64,000 bases of DNA from Acidovorax sp. (GCF_027492855.1 NZ_JAPUDY010000046.1:1-64000); one strand, 5' to 3'; numbered from the stretch's first letter, positions 8,860-18,920 are shown. Numbers and translations: made by a program. The notes: generated from the letters alone by a model not told the origin.

Positions 8860-11061
8860 ATGTCCGGGGCGAGTTCGTCTTTTCACCTTCTTGATGAGCG
8901 CATTCAACGTTTCATTTGGGCGGAGGGCTGGGAGTCGCTGCGGGACGCCCAGGAGCAATCCATTCCATTGCTCATCAATGCCGATCGCGATGTCATCGTG
9001 GCAGCCGCGACGGCAGCAGGCAAAACCGAGGCGGCGTTTCTGCCAGCGCTCACGCATCTATTGCAGAGCGATGAGCCTCGGCTCATCGTCTACATCAGCC
9101 CGCTGAAGGCCCTCATCAACGACCAATTTGGTCGACTCGACAAGCTCTGCGAGCAGCTGGATATCCCCGTGTGGCCTTGGCATGGCGATATTGGTGCGAC
9201 GTCCAAGACCAAGTTCTTGAAGCAGCGGCACGGAGTCCTGCTCATCACTCCAGAGTCCCTCGAGGCATTGCTGTGCAATCGAGGGACATCTATTGCGGCG
9301 GTGTTTCAGATGACCGCATTCTTTGTGGTCGATGAGCTGCATGCGTTTATCGGGTCTGAGCGGGGGAAGCAGCTTCAGTCCTTGATGCACCGCATCGAAA
9401 ATGTCTTGCGCCGCAAGATACCTAGAGTGGGCCTCTCGGCCACCCTGGGCGATATGGGACTTGCCGCTGAATTTCTTCGGCCGGGACATGGAGCTGGCGT
9501 CAGCATGGTCGTTTCCGCCTCCACTGGAAGTGAGCTTAAGATCCTCGTAAAGGGATACGAGGAGCCTTTGGTTGTGCGGCAGGGGAGTGAAGAAGAGGCT
9601 CCAGAGCCTGCCACGCCCGCACTCATCGCGGCGCACATGTACAAGGCGCTGCGAAGCTCCAACAACCTGGTGTTCCCAAACTCCCGGCGTGAGGTCGAGC
9701 GCTACACCAATCTGCTGAACGGCCTTTGCGAGCGCAACAAAGTGCCTCAGGAGTTTTGGCCGCACCACGGTAGCCTATCCAAGGAGATCCGAGCAGAGAC
9801 CGAGGCCGCCCTCAAGCAGAAGGAAGTGCCTGCCACTGCCATCTGCACCAATACCCTGGAGCTGGGCATCGACATCGGAGCGGTCAAGAGCGTTGTGCAG
9901 ATTGGACCGCCGCCCTCAGTCGCCAGTTTGCGTCAACGACTGGGGCGGTCTGGCCGGCGAAAAGGTGAACCCGCCATTCTGAGAGGCTACTGTATCGAGG
10001 ACGCGATTGATGTGCACTCGGGCTTTGGCACGAGATTGCGCTTGGGACTGGTGCAGACCGTCGCCATGATCTCTCTCTTGCTTGAAGGCTGGTTTGAGCC
10101 GCCTGTTACGCATGGCGCCCATCTCTCCACGCTGGTGCAGCAGATGCTTTCCGCCATAGCCCAGAACGGTGGCGCCACGATTGGTCAGTTGTATGCGCTG
10201 CTGTGCGCCACGGGAACACCATTCGAGGGAACGACCAAAGAAGACTTCATGTCGCTAGTACGTCATCTGGGAACAAAAGAGCTTTTGGTTCAGGACTCAT
10301 CTGGGTTGCTGCTACACGGCCCTCTCGGTGAGAAGTTCGTCAACCACTACACCTTCTATGCGGCTTTTGCTTCGGACGATGAGTTTCGATTGGTCGCCGG
10401 GACCCGGACTCTTGGCACGCTGCCGGTTTCTCAGATGCTGTCCATAGGGCAGCGGATCCTCTTCGCAGGCAAGACCTGGATTGTGGAAATTGTGGATGAG
10501 TCGCAGAAGGTCATTTTTGTGAAACGTGCAAGCGGCGGTGCACCACCTTTGTTTTCAGGAGGCTCTGGTCGGGTTCACACGAAGGTGAGGCTGCGGATGC
10601 GAGAGCTGCTGGACTCGACAGATAAAGTCGTTTTCGTCGACGAAGTCGCCCAACGGTTCCTGGAGGAAGCTCGCTTCAACTTCCAGTCACTGAATTTGGC
10701 ATCAGAGCGCTTGCTTGACCAAGGGCATGAACTGTTTGTTGTCACATGGCTTGGTGATGCCGCCAACGAGGCACTGGCTTGCTTCATGAACCAGCGAGGC
10801 TTTTCTGCAGCGCCCTCTGGCCCTGGCGTTGAGGTGGTGAAAGGCAGCCACACCATTGACAACATACTTGATGCACTCCTCGACGCAGCGCTCGTTGAGC
10901 AGCCATCGGCGAGCGAGTTGCTTGAAGGTGCAAGAAATCTCGAAAGAGAGAAGTGGGACTGGGCACTACCTCCGGAACTCCTCAAGAAAGCCTACGCGAG
11001 TCTCAACCTAGACATTCAGGCAGCCAAGACATGGGTGACCTCAAATTTCTCAGGAGATTGA
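8860..11061 (+). CDS. Lhr/BrxHI-like superfamily II DEAD/DEAH helicase
   Basis: A 733-residue ATP-dependent nucleic-acid helicase. Motifs in order: Q-motif region (SLRDAQEQSIPLL), motif I AATAAGKTEAAFL (residue about 47), motif Ia (YISPLKALIND), motif II VVDELHAF (about 156), motif III LSATLGD (about 191), motif IV region (NNLVFPNSRREVE), motif V and motif VI (QRLGRSGRR, about 358). After residue 400 comes a long C-terminal extension resembling the Lhr/BrxHI accessory region. The ATG at 8860 is preferred over a longer in-frame start at 8737, which would overlap the ATPase gene by 109 bases. Last gene of the TerB operon; a 172-base gap follows to 11234. Confidence 0.88.
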   Translation: MSGASSSFHLLDERIQRFIWAEGWESLRDAQEQSIPLLINADRDVIVAAATAAGKTEAAFLPALTHLLQSDEPRLIVYISPLKALINDQFGRLDKLCEQLDIPVWPWHGDIGATSKTKFLKQRHGVLLITPESLEALLCNRGTSIAAVFQMTAFFVVDELHAFIGSERGKQLQSLMHRIENVLRRKIPRVGLSATLGDMGLAAEFLRPGHGAGVSMVVSASTGSELKILVKGYEEPLVVRQGSEEEAPEPATPALIAAHMYKALRSSNNLVFPNSRREVERYTNLLNGLCERNKVPQEFWPHHGSLSKEIRAETEAALKQKEVPATAICTNTLELGIDIGAVKSVVQIGPPPSVASLRQRLGRSGRRKGEPAILRGYCIEDAIDVHSGFGTRLRLGLVQTVAMISLLLEGWFEPPVTHGAHLSTLVQQMLSAIAQNGGATIGQLYALLCATGTPFEGTTKEDFMSLVRHLGTKELLVQDSSGLLLHGPLGEKFVNHYTFYAAFASDDEFRLVAGTRTLGTLPVSQMLSIGQRILFAGKTWIVEIVDESQKVIFVKRASGGAPPLFSGGSGRVHTKVRLRMRELLDSTDKVVFVDEVAQRFLEEARFNFQSLNLASERLLDQGHELFVVTWLGDAANEALACFMNQRGFSAAPSGPGVEVVKGSHTIDNILDALLDAALVEQPSASELLEGARNLEREKWDWALPPELLKKAYASLNLDIQAAKTWVTSNFSGD

Positions 11062-11233
11062 GTGTCTTAATAGTTAGCTCGCCCCCGAAATTGAGAGGGT
11101 ACGACGTCCGGTTTGCAGCAGGGGCCGTTGCTCGGAACCTACAGGGGATAGTGCTGCAGCCGACGAATCGCGTGGGCTACATTGAGAGACTTGCTCAAAT
11201 AGACTGAAGCTCTCCCGCCCTATCTTGAAACTA

Positions 11234-12940
11234 ATGTCGCTCCAAAAAGAAAACCGCCTCCCGCGCCAAAGCTTTCACAGCCCAGATGTTGCCGATGCGG
11301 CAATGAAAGCGGCTCTTTCCGTGCTGCCTCTGCATGCGGAAGAAGGCGGACGACGAGAGATTGTTGCCGAGTGCGAGTTGGTGAGGAAAATTACTGAGCA
11401 AGGCATTCCGAATGATGTGGCATCCGCATTGACTTATACCTTGCGCCGACAATTCGAAGCGCTGGCGCTGCTAGATCCAGTGGAGCTGCAAAAGGGGCAT
11501 TGGACTTTTGTCTCTTTCCCTGCTTCTTTGTTTGGCCGTTCATTGCTCACCACTTTGGCAACGCCCGGTCAAACTTTGCTGCCGTCCGACTATTGGGAGC
11601 AAGGTGATCATCGCCCCGATGACGTCAAGGAGGAGCAGCGGGTGCTTCTGCACAGAATCGAAACCGAACGCGCCCGGCGTAACCCTGAAGCGCATCCTAT
11701 CCGCGTCGTCCATGTCGCATGGGCGCTCATTCGCTGGGGTAACAAGTTCCTGCTGCATCGCCGGGAAGATAAAAGCAGACCGGGTGAAAAGGGCTACGGC
11801 ATGGTGGGCGGCCGCTTCAACCTGAGCGATCTGCCGCCCGCCATCCAGTCACAGACGGAAATTCTTCAAGAGACTTTCAAACTGGACTCCACAGTCGTCG
11901 CTCAGCACATCACCACTACCTTGGAGCGGGAGCTGGAAGAAGAAACGGGAATGTTCAAGGACAAGCACTACTCCAGCAAGCCCTTCGGGCAACCACTGCC
12001 GACCTACAAGGCAGTCAACGGCGCGGGCAACCGGCACGCTTACAGCGCCTACAAATTTCATCTCTTTCAAATCAAACTCACTTCAGCAGGCGAAACACAT
12101 TTGCTTTCCAGAATAGCTGAGCACGAACGGCTGACATGGTTTACCGCTGCCGAAATCGCGGCCCCGCAGCGCGCGGACGGCGCAGCCGCATACGTGGATG
12201 CATTGCATCAAGCGTGGGACAAAGACCTGGAAAAGAACCTCTCCACCGCGTCCGATTCAAAGGCTAGCAAGCCGGCTCTCGCGGGTGAGTCCATGATGCT
12301 GGACTTGCCGGGAACGACCGACGCGGCGTTTCAACTTGGCAAGCCGGGTAAGGAAAAATCTGTGTGCCCGATCAACCGGCTGGGAGAAGCCGAATGGCAA
12401 CTACTCATGCTATTGGGATGGCACATGCGGGACTTCCAGGTGCGGCTAAACGACGACGCCGGAGTTCGCTTGCTGGGCAATGGCTGGATTGATGCGCCAG
12501 GCGTTGTGTTCCTCGCTCGCAGCCTGTACGAAAGAATCCAGCCCATCTTGCCCGGCCTAGTGGAAATTCGGGAGGATCGCTATGTGTCGATAAGCGTTGC
12601 GCCTGACGCCCTGCTTTTTTCTGCAGAACTTTTCCGTTACCAGATCCAGGGCAGCAGCACCACGGGCGGTGTGTTCGGGCTTGCGCGCCTTGAACTTGGA
12701 ACGCCTTGGGGAAGACTGGAGGGAAATGCCTACGAGCGAAACATCAATGGGAACACCGTGGCCGTGCTGCGGGAACTCGAAAGAGGTGATGAACCTGCGG
12801 GGGACTGGGAAAGATCGTTGCGGGAACAGCTCGGTGGTGGAGTAAGGAGTGTTGGACTGCGTCGGCTGTGGAGTACCAAAGGTAACGTCACAAGCTTGGT
12901 TGAAGGGCTGAAAAGACTCTCCGGAACCTCGCTGCCTTGA
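11234..12940 (+). CDS. Large protein with Nudix-like domain
   Basis: A 568-residue protein. Around residues 155-335 it looks like a Nudix hydrolase: VHVAWALIRWGNKFLLHRRE, GYGMVGGRF, then the core RELEEETGM (about 232-240). The usual spacing GX5EX7REUXEEXGU is broken, because some 40 residues separate the glycine from the REL part. Nudix enzymes hydrolyse nucleoside diphosphates linked to another moiety; substrate here unknown. The N-terminal 150 and C-terminal 220 residues are not recognised. The ATG at 11234 is taken rather than a TTG 9 bases earlier. It may belong with the helicase-PLD module downstream (same strand, gaps of 101 and 146 bases), or stand alone. Confidence 0.65.
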   Translation: MSLQKENRLPRQSFHSPDVADAAMKAALSVLPLHAEEGGRREIVAECELVRKITEQGIPNDVASALTYTLRRQFEALALLDPVELQKGHWTFVSFPASLFGRSLLTTLATPGQTLLPSDYWEQGDHRPDDVKEEQRVLLHRIETERARRNPEAHPIRVVHVAWALIRWGNKFLLHRREDKSRPGEKGYGMVGGRFNLSDLPPAIQSQTEILQETFKLDSTVVAQHITTTLERELEEETGMFKDKHYSSKPFGQPLPTYKAVNGAGNRHAYSAYKFHLFQIKLTSAGETHLLSRIAEHERLTWFTAAEIAAPQRADGAAAYVDALHQAWDKDLEKNLSTASDSKASKPALAGESMMLDLPGTTDAAFQLGKPGKEKSVCPINRLGEAEWQLLMLLGWHMRDFQVRLNDDAGVRLLGNGWIDAPGVVFLARSLYERIQPILPGLVEIREDRYVSISVAPDALLFSAELFRYQIQGSSTTGGVFGLARLELGTPWGRLEGNAYERNINGNTVAVLRELERGDEPAGDWERSLREQLGGGVRSVGLRRLWSTKGNVTSLVEGLKRLSGTSLP

Positions 12941-13041
12941 CGGTGCTCCGGTAGTTCTCCGCTAACGACGATGCCCGGACACCTAAAGTTCGACTCACCG
13001 AACGCATTCCCGCGTCGGCAACCAAGAAGAAAGGATCGACC

Positions 13042-13302
13042 ATGATCGACAAAGCACTTCCCGCCGGACTGGCCGGCGAAAAACTCTCCCGTACCATCAC
13101 CGGCACCAGCGAGGTCTCTGCCGGACGCTCGGCCATCGCTACTGGCTCTGGTGCTGGCCTCGGTTATCTTGTGGCATCCGGCGCTGCCATTGGCTTGGAG
13201 GCCGTTGGTCTCACGGCGGCGGCAACTGTGGCAGCTCCTGTGATAGCACCGGTGGCATTGCTGGCTGGCGGCATCGCGCTTGTGCGCAGTCTGTTTGACT
13301 GA
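13042..13302 (+). CDS. Small Gly/Ala-rich hydrophobic protein, probably membrane-inserted
   Basis: An 86-residue protein with a good ribosome site (AAGAAAGGA before the ATG). From residue 33 onward it is almost entirely G, A, V, L and I, with G-x3-G-like steps (GSGAGLGYLVASGAAIG) and two likely hydrophobic helices ending in RSLFD. No known family is recognised. Glycine-zipper membrane proteins of this size can form oligomeric pores, but nothing in the sequence proves that. It lies between the Nudix-like gene and the pseudokinase-helicase, all on the same strand. Confidence 0.6.
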   Translation: MIDKALPAGLAGEKLSRTITGTSEVSAGRSAIATGSGAGLGYLVASGAAIGLEAVGLTAAATVAAPVIAPVALLAGGIALVRSLFD

Positions 13303-13448
13303 GAGGCTGAGAGCGCGCGCCCATGTCGTGGCTAATGTTCACCGCTGCTATGCTGAACATCGTGATTTCTAAGAACATGCACTGAGGAATGGAGTCACTC
13401 CGGCAAGCGCAGTTCTTGCCGGAGTGATGCATTAAGAAGGGGTTGCAG

Positions 13449-16400
13449 ATGAACGAAAACGATACCGTACTAAATGGCCGATACACGCTGACAGAGTGTG
13501 TGGTCGACATGCCCCAAATTCAGCCGTCCGCGCTTTGGGAAGCAGTCGACAATGATGGCAACACCTACACGCTGAAAATCACCCCCTACACTGGTACAAA
13601 GCCACCGCCCGAAATTCGCCGCTTGTGGGACAACGACCTGCGGGTGATGTATCGCCTCAGCAGCAGCGCAGGGGCCGACAGGCAACTTGTGGTCATGAAA
13701 GACGCTGGCATTGATGCCGACACGCGCGTGATGATCCTAGTCTATGAAGGATGGAAACACATCACCTTTGCCCAAATACTGAAGAACCGCGAGGCGACCG
13801 ATTGGCTTTCCTTCAAGAGCCTGAAAGAACGTCACTCCCGAAGGGAGTTGTGGCGCGCCCTGATGCAACTGGCCAAGGGGCTGAAATCGCTCCATGACCA
13901 GAATTTGATACATCGCAATGTCACCCCAGAGGCAATATGGGGCCACCAAGGTGGAGGATCAGAGTCACTGCGCTTGAGCGGTTTTGATTGGAGTGCCCGC
14001 ATCGGGCATGTAGCCAATATCCATGATCGTAGTTTGTGGGCCACGCCCCCAGAACTTCAGCAAGTGGGCTATTCATTTGCTTCCGACTGGTATGGCTTTG
14101 GAACTACAGTCGCCAGGTGTTTCCATAAAGTTGAGCATCTCAGCAGTCAAAATACTACCCTCGCAGAAGGCTTAATCTCGGCCATTTCCAGAGAAAATCC
14201 CTGCAACCTTGAGCCGCTGGAGAAAAATTTCATCAAGGCCATTACCGCTCCCAATCGTCTGGATCGCCTGCAAAGCGCCACGGACGTTCTGGAGGGGATC
14301 GAGAAAATCATCGAATCTCTCGATTTTGGCCAGTCAAGCAAAGGGGATGACCGCCGAGTTTTGTTGCATCTCGATCTCCAGAATCCAGAAACCACTGATT
14401 CGGCAAGAAGGGCGGGGTTTGTGGTCAATCCGGATGACCCTTTCGAAGGGTTTGATCTTGATTTGCCCGTGCATAGTGTCCGTCTGAAGGACTTTATCGT
14501 TGGCCAACTGCGTAACGCAACATTGGGTTGGAGCCGTGATGGTGCGTGGTTTGAATTAAAAGGCGGCAGTCTTTTCATTCGAGCCACTAAGTGGATGGAC
14601 TGGAGTAGCAGGGAGCAATCTTGGAAAGCGGCGAAGGCCAACCTCAGCAACACATCGCGCTTGCCAGAGCCGGTGCCAGCCAATGGCTTTGACGATGTCC
14701 ACATCGAGGTCGAGTTCATGCGCCATGAAGTCCACAAAAAAATTGCCCCCGGCTCAGGATTCATTTCATGGGATAGCTTCGCCCCCAAACAAGAAAATAC
14801 CCAAGGATTGGGGCCGGATTCTGAGAACCTGCAGCAGTTTCTCCATGTATCCAACCAATTTGAAATTTTGCTCCGCGATGCCGAGTTGTTCAAATACAAG
14901 ATTGTCCATTCGGCAGAGGATCTGAGTATCACGGAAATCACCATTGTCCCTGTTGATGAAAACCGCCCCTCGCGGCAATTTTTCAAGGCCGACAAGAAGA
15001 TGGTTGATTTCATCCAGCAAGTATTGGAATCTGGTCAGCAGGACTGCGACAAGGTCTTGCTGACCGATTCGGACTCCTTGTTTCTCAAACGGGCCGGTGC
15101 TAGCGTAATCAGTGCGCCATTTGATGTGGATAGGGAGCAATGGACGGTCAAAGACAGTGACCAAGAGAAGGGAACCCTCACGCTGTTTCGGCAAAACGCG
15201 CAGGGTATTGCTCTGCCACCACATGAGGGGCATTTGCGCACACTCGGCCATTACGGTCAGATTCGACTGATCGAGCGGCGCAAAAAATCCATTGACCGCT
15301 TGTCTTCGCATGCCTTTTTGTTGCGAACACTCGCAACGCCGGGTTTTACCAGTATCGATGCCAGCGAAAGTGAATTTCCTTGGCCTCAGATCGAGGAAGG
15401 TGGAGCCGTCGATGAAAATAAACTCGCGTCCATCAAGGACATCCTCAGGATGCGCCCGAAATATGCGTTGCAAGGCCCGCCCGGCACAGGCAAAAGTACA
15501 CTGGTCGCCCATCTTTTGCGGCAAATACTGGAAGACGATCCAATGGCGCAAATCCTGGTTACAGCCAAGGATCATGCCGCTGTGGATGTGCTGCTCGACA
15601 AAGTCATGCGGCAAGCATACGAAGGTTCCTCAAAGGAGCAACTTCCGCTAGTCGTTCGGTTGAATCGCCGTGACGGGAATGACCATGCCAAGGAGCAAGC
15701 TCAGGAATTGATGAAGACTGCACTTGATGCAATGAGCAAGAACACCCTGCAAGGCACGACTGCTTACGCGAAAGTACAGCGTGATTGGCGCACCCTTCTC
15801 CAGACATGGAGCAGTGATGGCCAGAGTGAACCTGCTCAAGTGCTGTCAAATGCGCTCGTTGATTTGGTGCGGCGCGGCGCAAGCATTACCTACTGCACCA
15901 CCAGTTCCGGCGACCTTGAAGAATTGGCTAAGGGGGCACACTCGTTCGACTGGTCTATCGTCGAAGAGGCCGGCAAAACCCATGGATTTGACCTGGCGCT
16001 GCCGCTTCAGGCCGGGCACCGGTGGCTGCTACTTGGCGACCACAAACAGTTGCGCCCCTTTCTCTATGACGAGTTCGCGGCTTGTTTCAATCAACTCAGA
16101 GGAGAGGGTGGAACAGGAGGCGTGATCGGCATCCTTGATGAACTCGGTCAAAAACCGGGCAATGCTCGGCTCATTGACATCGAGTGGCTCAAGGAAAAAC
16201 TTGATGCCGACGCGAACTGGGCCAAGTCATTTCCGAATTACGCACAACGCTGGCTCGCCAGCTTTGAAAGTATCTTTGAAGGGCGTAGGAAGCTCGGGGG
16301 CATTACTCAAAACCAGTCTATTGGCGCTTCGGCAGGCTTGCTGACAAAACAATATCGGATGCCGCCTGTGGTTGGCGACCTCAACTCTGCAGTTTTTTAC

Positions 16401-17123
16401 AAGGGTGAGGTGAGTAATGCAACCGCTGACGCGGAAGGTGGCCCAGACGAAGGCCATCGCAATCCCTTTGTTGACCCAGTCTGGCTTGCTGGCAAATCCT
16501 TGGTCTGGGTGGACATTCCTTGGACTCTGGAATACAGGGAGATCAAGAAAACCGGCTATGCCAACCGTCGTGAGCGGGAAGTCATCCAGCACCTTCTGCA
16601 GAAGATGGCGATTGCGGATGCTCGGACAACTGGGCGGCCAAACACAGTGGCCATCCTTACTCCCTACAACATGCAGAAGATTGCCATCAATCGAGATGCA
16701 GCCATCACACCCCCTCCCGGCTGCCAATTCGGCAGCGCACAGAACCGCGAGATCGGTAAGAGCAAAGCCAAAGCGTATTCGGTGGATTCCTTTCAAGGCG
16801 ACGAGGCGGACATCATCATTGTGAGCCTTGTGCGCAATAAACCCACGCAAGCACAAGAAACGGTGTCAGCGAGCGACATCGAGTTTATTGCCCGACCTGA
16901 TCGCCTGAATGTGATGCTATCCAGGCCCAAACGCCTGCTGATCATCGTTGGCTGCTGGGATTTTCTCTCAGCCTGTGTGGCCCATGTTTCGTCTGCCATG
17001 GATGCTGACGGGAACTATAACGATCCCGAGTACGGGCCTTTCAAGAAAACACTTGAGGAACTCAATGCCATGTTCAAAGACGGTCGGGCTTCGAGAATCA
17101 CCGCGCAAGAGGTATTGCAATGA
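13449..17123 (+). CDS. Pseudokinase-like domain fused to SF1 (Upf1-like) helicase
   Basis: A 1224-residue protein. Residues 8-290 resemble a Ser/Thr protein kinase: YTLKITP (ATP-lysine strand), LIHRNVTPEAIW in place of HRDxxxxN, LSGFDW in place of DFG, TPPELQ in place of APE, and DWYGFG. The catalytic HRD aspartate is asparagine, so catalysis is doubtful. The C-terminal half is an SF1 helicase: LQGPPGTGKST (about 675), IVEEAGKTHG (Walker B, about 838), LLGDHKQLRPF, ILTPYNMQ, SVDSFQGDEADIIIVS (about 1110) and NVMLSRPKRLLIIVG (about 1150). The start has AAGAAGGGG 6 bases upstream. It overlaps the PLD gene by 4 bases (ATGA), implying a joint complex. Confidence 0.85.
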   Translation: MNENDTVLNGRYTLTECVVDMPQIQPSALWEAVDNDGNTYTLKITPYTGTKPPPEIRRLWDNDLRVMYRLSSSAGADRQLVVMKDAGIDADTRVMILVYEGWKHITFAQILKNREATDWLSFKSLKERHSRRELWRALMQLAKGLKSLHDQNLIHRNVTPEAIWGHQGGGSESLRLSGFDWSARIGHVANIHDRSLWATPPELQQVGYSFASDWYGFGTTVARCFHKVEHLSSQNTTLAEGLISAISRENPCNLEPLEKNFIKAITAPNRLDRLQSATDVLEGIEKIIESLDFGQSSKGDDRRVLLHLDLQNPETTDSARRAGFVVNPDDPFEGFDLDLPVHSVRLKDFIVGQLRNATLGWSRDGAWFELKGGSLFIRATKWMDWSSREQSWKAAKANLSNTSRLPEPVPANGFDDVHIEVEFMRHEVHKKIAPGSGFISWDSFAPKQENTQGLGPDSENLQQFLHVSNQFEILLRDAELFKYKIVHSAEDLSITEITIVPVDENRPSRQFFKADKKMVDFIQQVLESGQQDCDKVLLTDSDSLFLKRAGASVISAPFDVDREQWTVKDSDQEKGTLTLFRQNAQGIALPPHEGHLRTLGHYGQIRLIERRKKSIDRLSSHAFLLRTLATPGFTSIDASESEFPWPQIEEGGAVDENKLASIKDILRMRPKYALQGPPGTGKSTLVAHLLRQILEDDPMAQILVTAKDHAAVDVLLDKVMRQAYEGSSKEQLPLVVRLNRRDGNDHAKEQAQELMKTALDAMSKNTLQGTTAYAKVQRDWRTLLQTWSSDGQSEPAQVLSNALVDLVRRGASITYCTTSSGDLEELAKGAHSFDWSIVEEAGKTHGFDLALPLQAGHRWLLLGDHKQLRPFLYDEFAACFNQLRGEGGTGGVIGILDELGQKPGNARLIDIEWLKEKLDADANWAKSFPNYAQRWLASFESIFEGRRKLGGITQNQSIGASAGLLTKQYRMPPVVGDLNSAVFYKGEVSNATADAEGGPDEGHRNPFVDPVWLAGKSLVWVDIPWTLEYREIKKTGYANRREREVIQHLLQKMAIADARTTGRPNTVAILTPYNMQKIAINRDAAITPPPGCQFGSAQNREIGKSKAKAYSVDSFQGDEADIIIVSLVRNKPTQAQETVSASDIEFIARPDRLNVMLSRPKRLLIIVGCWDFLSACVAHVSSAMDADGNYNDPEYGPFKKTLEELNAMFKDGRASRITAQEVLQ

Positions 17124-18916
17124 GTACAGAATTACGCGTACCTCTGACCGAGATTCGTGTCAAGTTTCGAGCCGGGAGCCGTCGTCCCATCACGGAGCTG
17201 GACCGTTTGGTCATGCAGGCAATCGCCACTGGAGCAAACTCGGTCAGTGATCTTGCGCCTATTTTCCAACTTCCAGAACGATTGCTGGTCGAGTGTTTGA
17301 TCGATTTGATGGATATGGCCTTGCTTGCGCTGGACATTGGCGGAAGCGGATTTCGTCTGACCGAGTTTGGGACCCGGAGCTTGGAACAACGCCTGACAAC
17401 CTTCGGCGAGCGACTGGGCGATGCCGAGGAGTTGATTTTTCTCCGCGAGGATTTGACAGGCCGGATCGGCCCGAGACGCATTGTTTGGTACTCGCGTGAA
17501 AAAGGTGAGATGCCACCGGGAACGGCGCAGGGAAATATCTCGTTTGGAGAGATGGAGCGACTGCTTCTCCAGGAACTCAAGGCAAACAAAGACTATCAGG
17601 GCATGCATTTGCACTCGGTGGAATCCCTCATCCCGGTGCGTGATGGCATCAGTTTCAAGGTGACTGTGGACGAGGGGAGCATCTCCGGGCTGCCGAGGCA
17701 ATGGGGGCATCTGCAGCCGCTACTCATTGCGGAAGCTAAAAAACGGGGGGTTAGATATGTGGGCGTGTCTAAGCACGATGAACTGATTGAGGACTTTGCA
17801 TGGTGCGAAATCAATCTGCGCGAAAGTGACCTGCTACTTACAGCATCAAGCCATGAATCCGCGCTACATGATGCTATCAAGCAAGCCCACAGTCATCTGC
17901 TGATCGTGTCTGCTCATGTTTCGGAAAAGATGCTGAATACGCTCCAAGCCGACATCACGGCGGCGATGCGTCGCGGTGTGCGTGTGGATGTGCTTTGGGG
18001 TTTACCTTCCCTTGATGAGGGCGGCGAGCCTCACGCAAAAACGACCAAGAGTTGGTCGCAGGCTACACGCAAGTCTTCCAGCGGTTCGGGCGATAACCTG
18101 GCCGTCAATGCAGAACCTCTCAATTCGGATGGCAAGGTTTTGGTTTGGGACACGCAAGATGGTTCATACCAAGCTATCGTTGGCAGCTACAACTGGCTCT
18201 ACGGACTGGGCGGCGCTGTTGCCGAGCGCCGTGGCTCAGAGGTCAGCGTCCGCATCTGCGATCCACGCCTGGTGGGGAGCATCTGCTCAACATTGGCAGG
18301 GTGGCTTGACGACAGCGGGCAGCAATCAAGCGGTATTCCACTACGCTGGCGTCAGATTGGTCTGCATCTGGCGCAGCAACAGCCACTCAGCTTTGAGCAA
18401 GACGCACCGGTAAGTAGGGCGCGCGTGATCTTTGATGAGGAGCACGCCCAAATGCTCCGCGAGGGGCTAATGAACGCTGATCAACGACTGCTGGTGACAA
18501 GCTACAAGATCAACCGTACTGCCACGGGAGACCCTAATGCCGGCGGCGGAAAATTGGAGTGGCTGGCCCGCAGAGAGCGGAACGATGGACTTCGGTTTGC
18601 TCTCGTATCCGGCAGAAAACCCAAAGGAGATAGCTGGACTTCGGAAGATCAAAAGCGGCTCGAAGATTTGGTCGGTGGCGTTGGCGGCTCTATGAGCCTC
18701 GGTGAAGGCATACATGCCCGTACTTTGATTTATGACGATCTGGTCATCGTATCAAGTTACAACTTCCTCTCCACGACACAGGACAAGCGACAAATCGGTG
18801 TAATGGTGCAAAGTAAAGCTACTGCGGACACGCTGTGGGATACATTCAAAGCGGCGCAGTTGCATTCTGGCAATAGTTCGAGTGACCCCAACCCTGCAAC
18901 TTTGTTAGCAACTTGA
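17120..18916 (+). CDS. Phospholipase-D-superfamily protein with winged-helix-like N-terminus
   Basis: A 598-residue protein translationally coupled to the helicase. Residues 20-90 look like a winged-helix unit (ITELDRLVMQAIATG...LPERLLVECLIDLMDMALL). Two PLD-like half-sites follow: DGKVLVWD with VGSYNWL near residue 336-360, and HARTLIYDD with VSSYNFLS near 531-550. The canonical HxKx4D is altered in both: the first lacks the histidine (D-G-K) and the second has arginine for lysine. PLD-type nucleases paired with helicases are frequent in phage-defence loci, so a nuclease or nucleic-acid-binding role is likely, but reduced or altered catalysis is possible. Confidence 0.8.
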   Translation: MSTELRVPLTEIRVKFRAGSRRPITELDRLVMQAIATGANSVSDLAPIFQLPERLLVECLIDLMDMALLALDIGGSGFRLTEFGTRSLEQRLTTFGERLGDAEELIFLREDLTGRIGPRRIVWYSREKGEMPPGTAQGNISFGEMERLLLQELKANKDYQGMHLHSVESLIPVRDGISFKVTVDEGSISGLPRQWGHLQPLLIAEAKKRGVRYVGVSKHDELIEDFAWCEINLRESDLLLTASSHESALHDAIKQAHSHLLIVSAHVSEKMLNTLQADITAAMRRGVRVDVLWGLPSLDEGGEPHAKTTKSWSQATRKSSSGSGDNLAVNAEPLNSDGKVLVWDTQDGSYQAIVGSYNWLYGLGGAVAERRGSEVSVRICDPRLVGSICSTLAGWLDDSGQQSSGIPLRWRQIGLHLAQQQPLSFEQDAPVSRARVIFDEEHAQMLREGLMNADQRLLVTSYKINRTATGDPNAGGGKLEWLARRERNDGLRFALVSGRKPKGDSWTSEDQKRLEDLVGGVGGSMSLGEGIHARTLIYDDLVIVSSYNFLSTTQDKRQIGVMVQSKATADTLWDTFKAAQLHSGNSSSDPNPATLLAT

Positions 18917-18920
18917 TCAA

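Noticed and set aside
4995-11061. A BREX system
   Set aside because: Only BrxD-like and BrxHI-like proteins are present; no brxA, brxB, brxC, pglX or pglZ was seen.
10953-11207. 84-codon plus-strand frame spanning the helicase end
   Set aside because: Overlaps the helicase C-terminus in another frame and has no ribosome site or domain.
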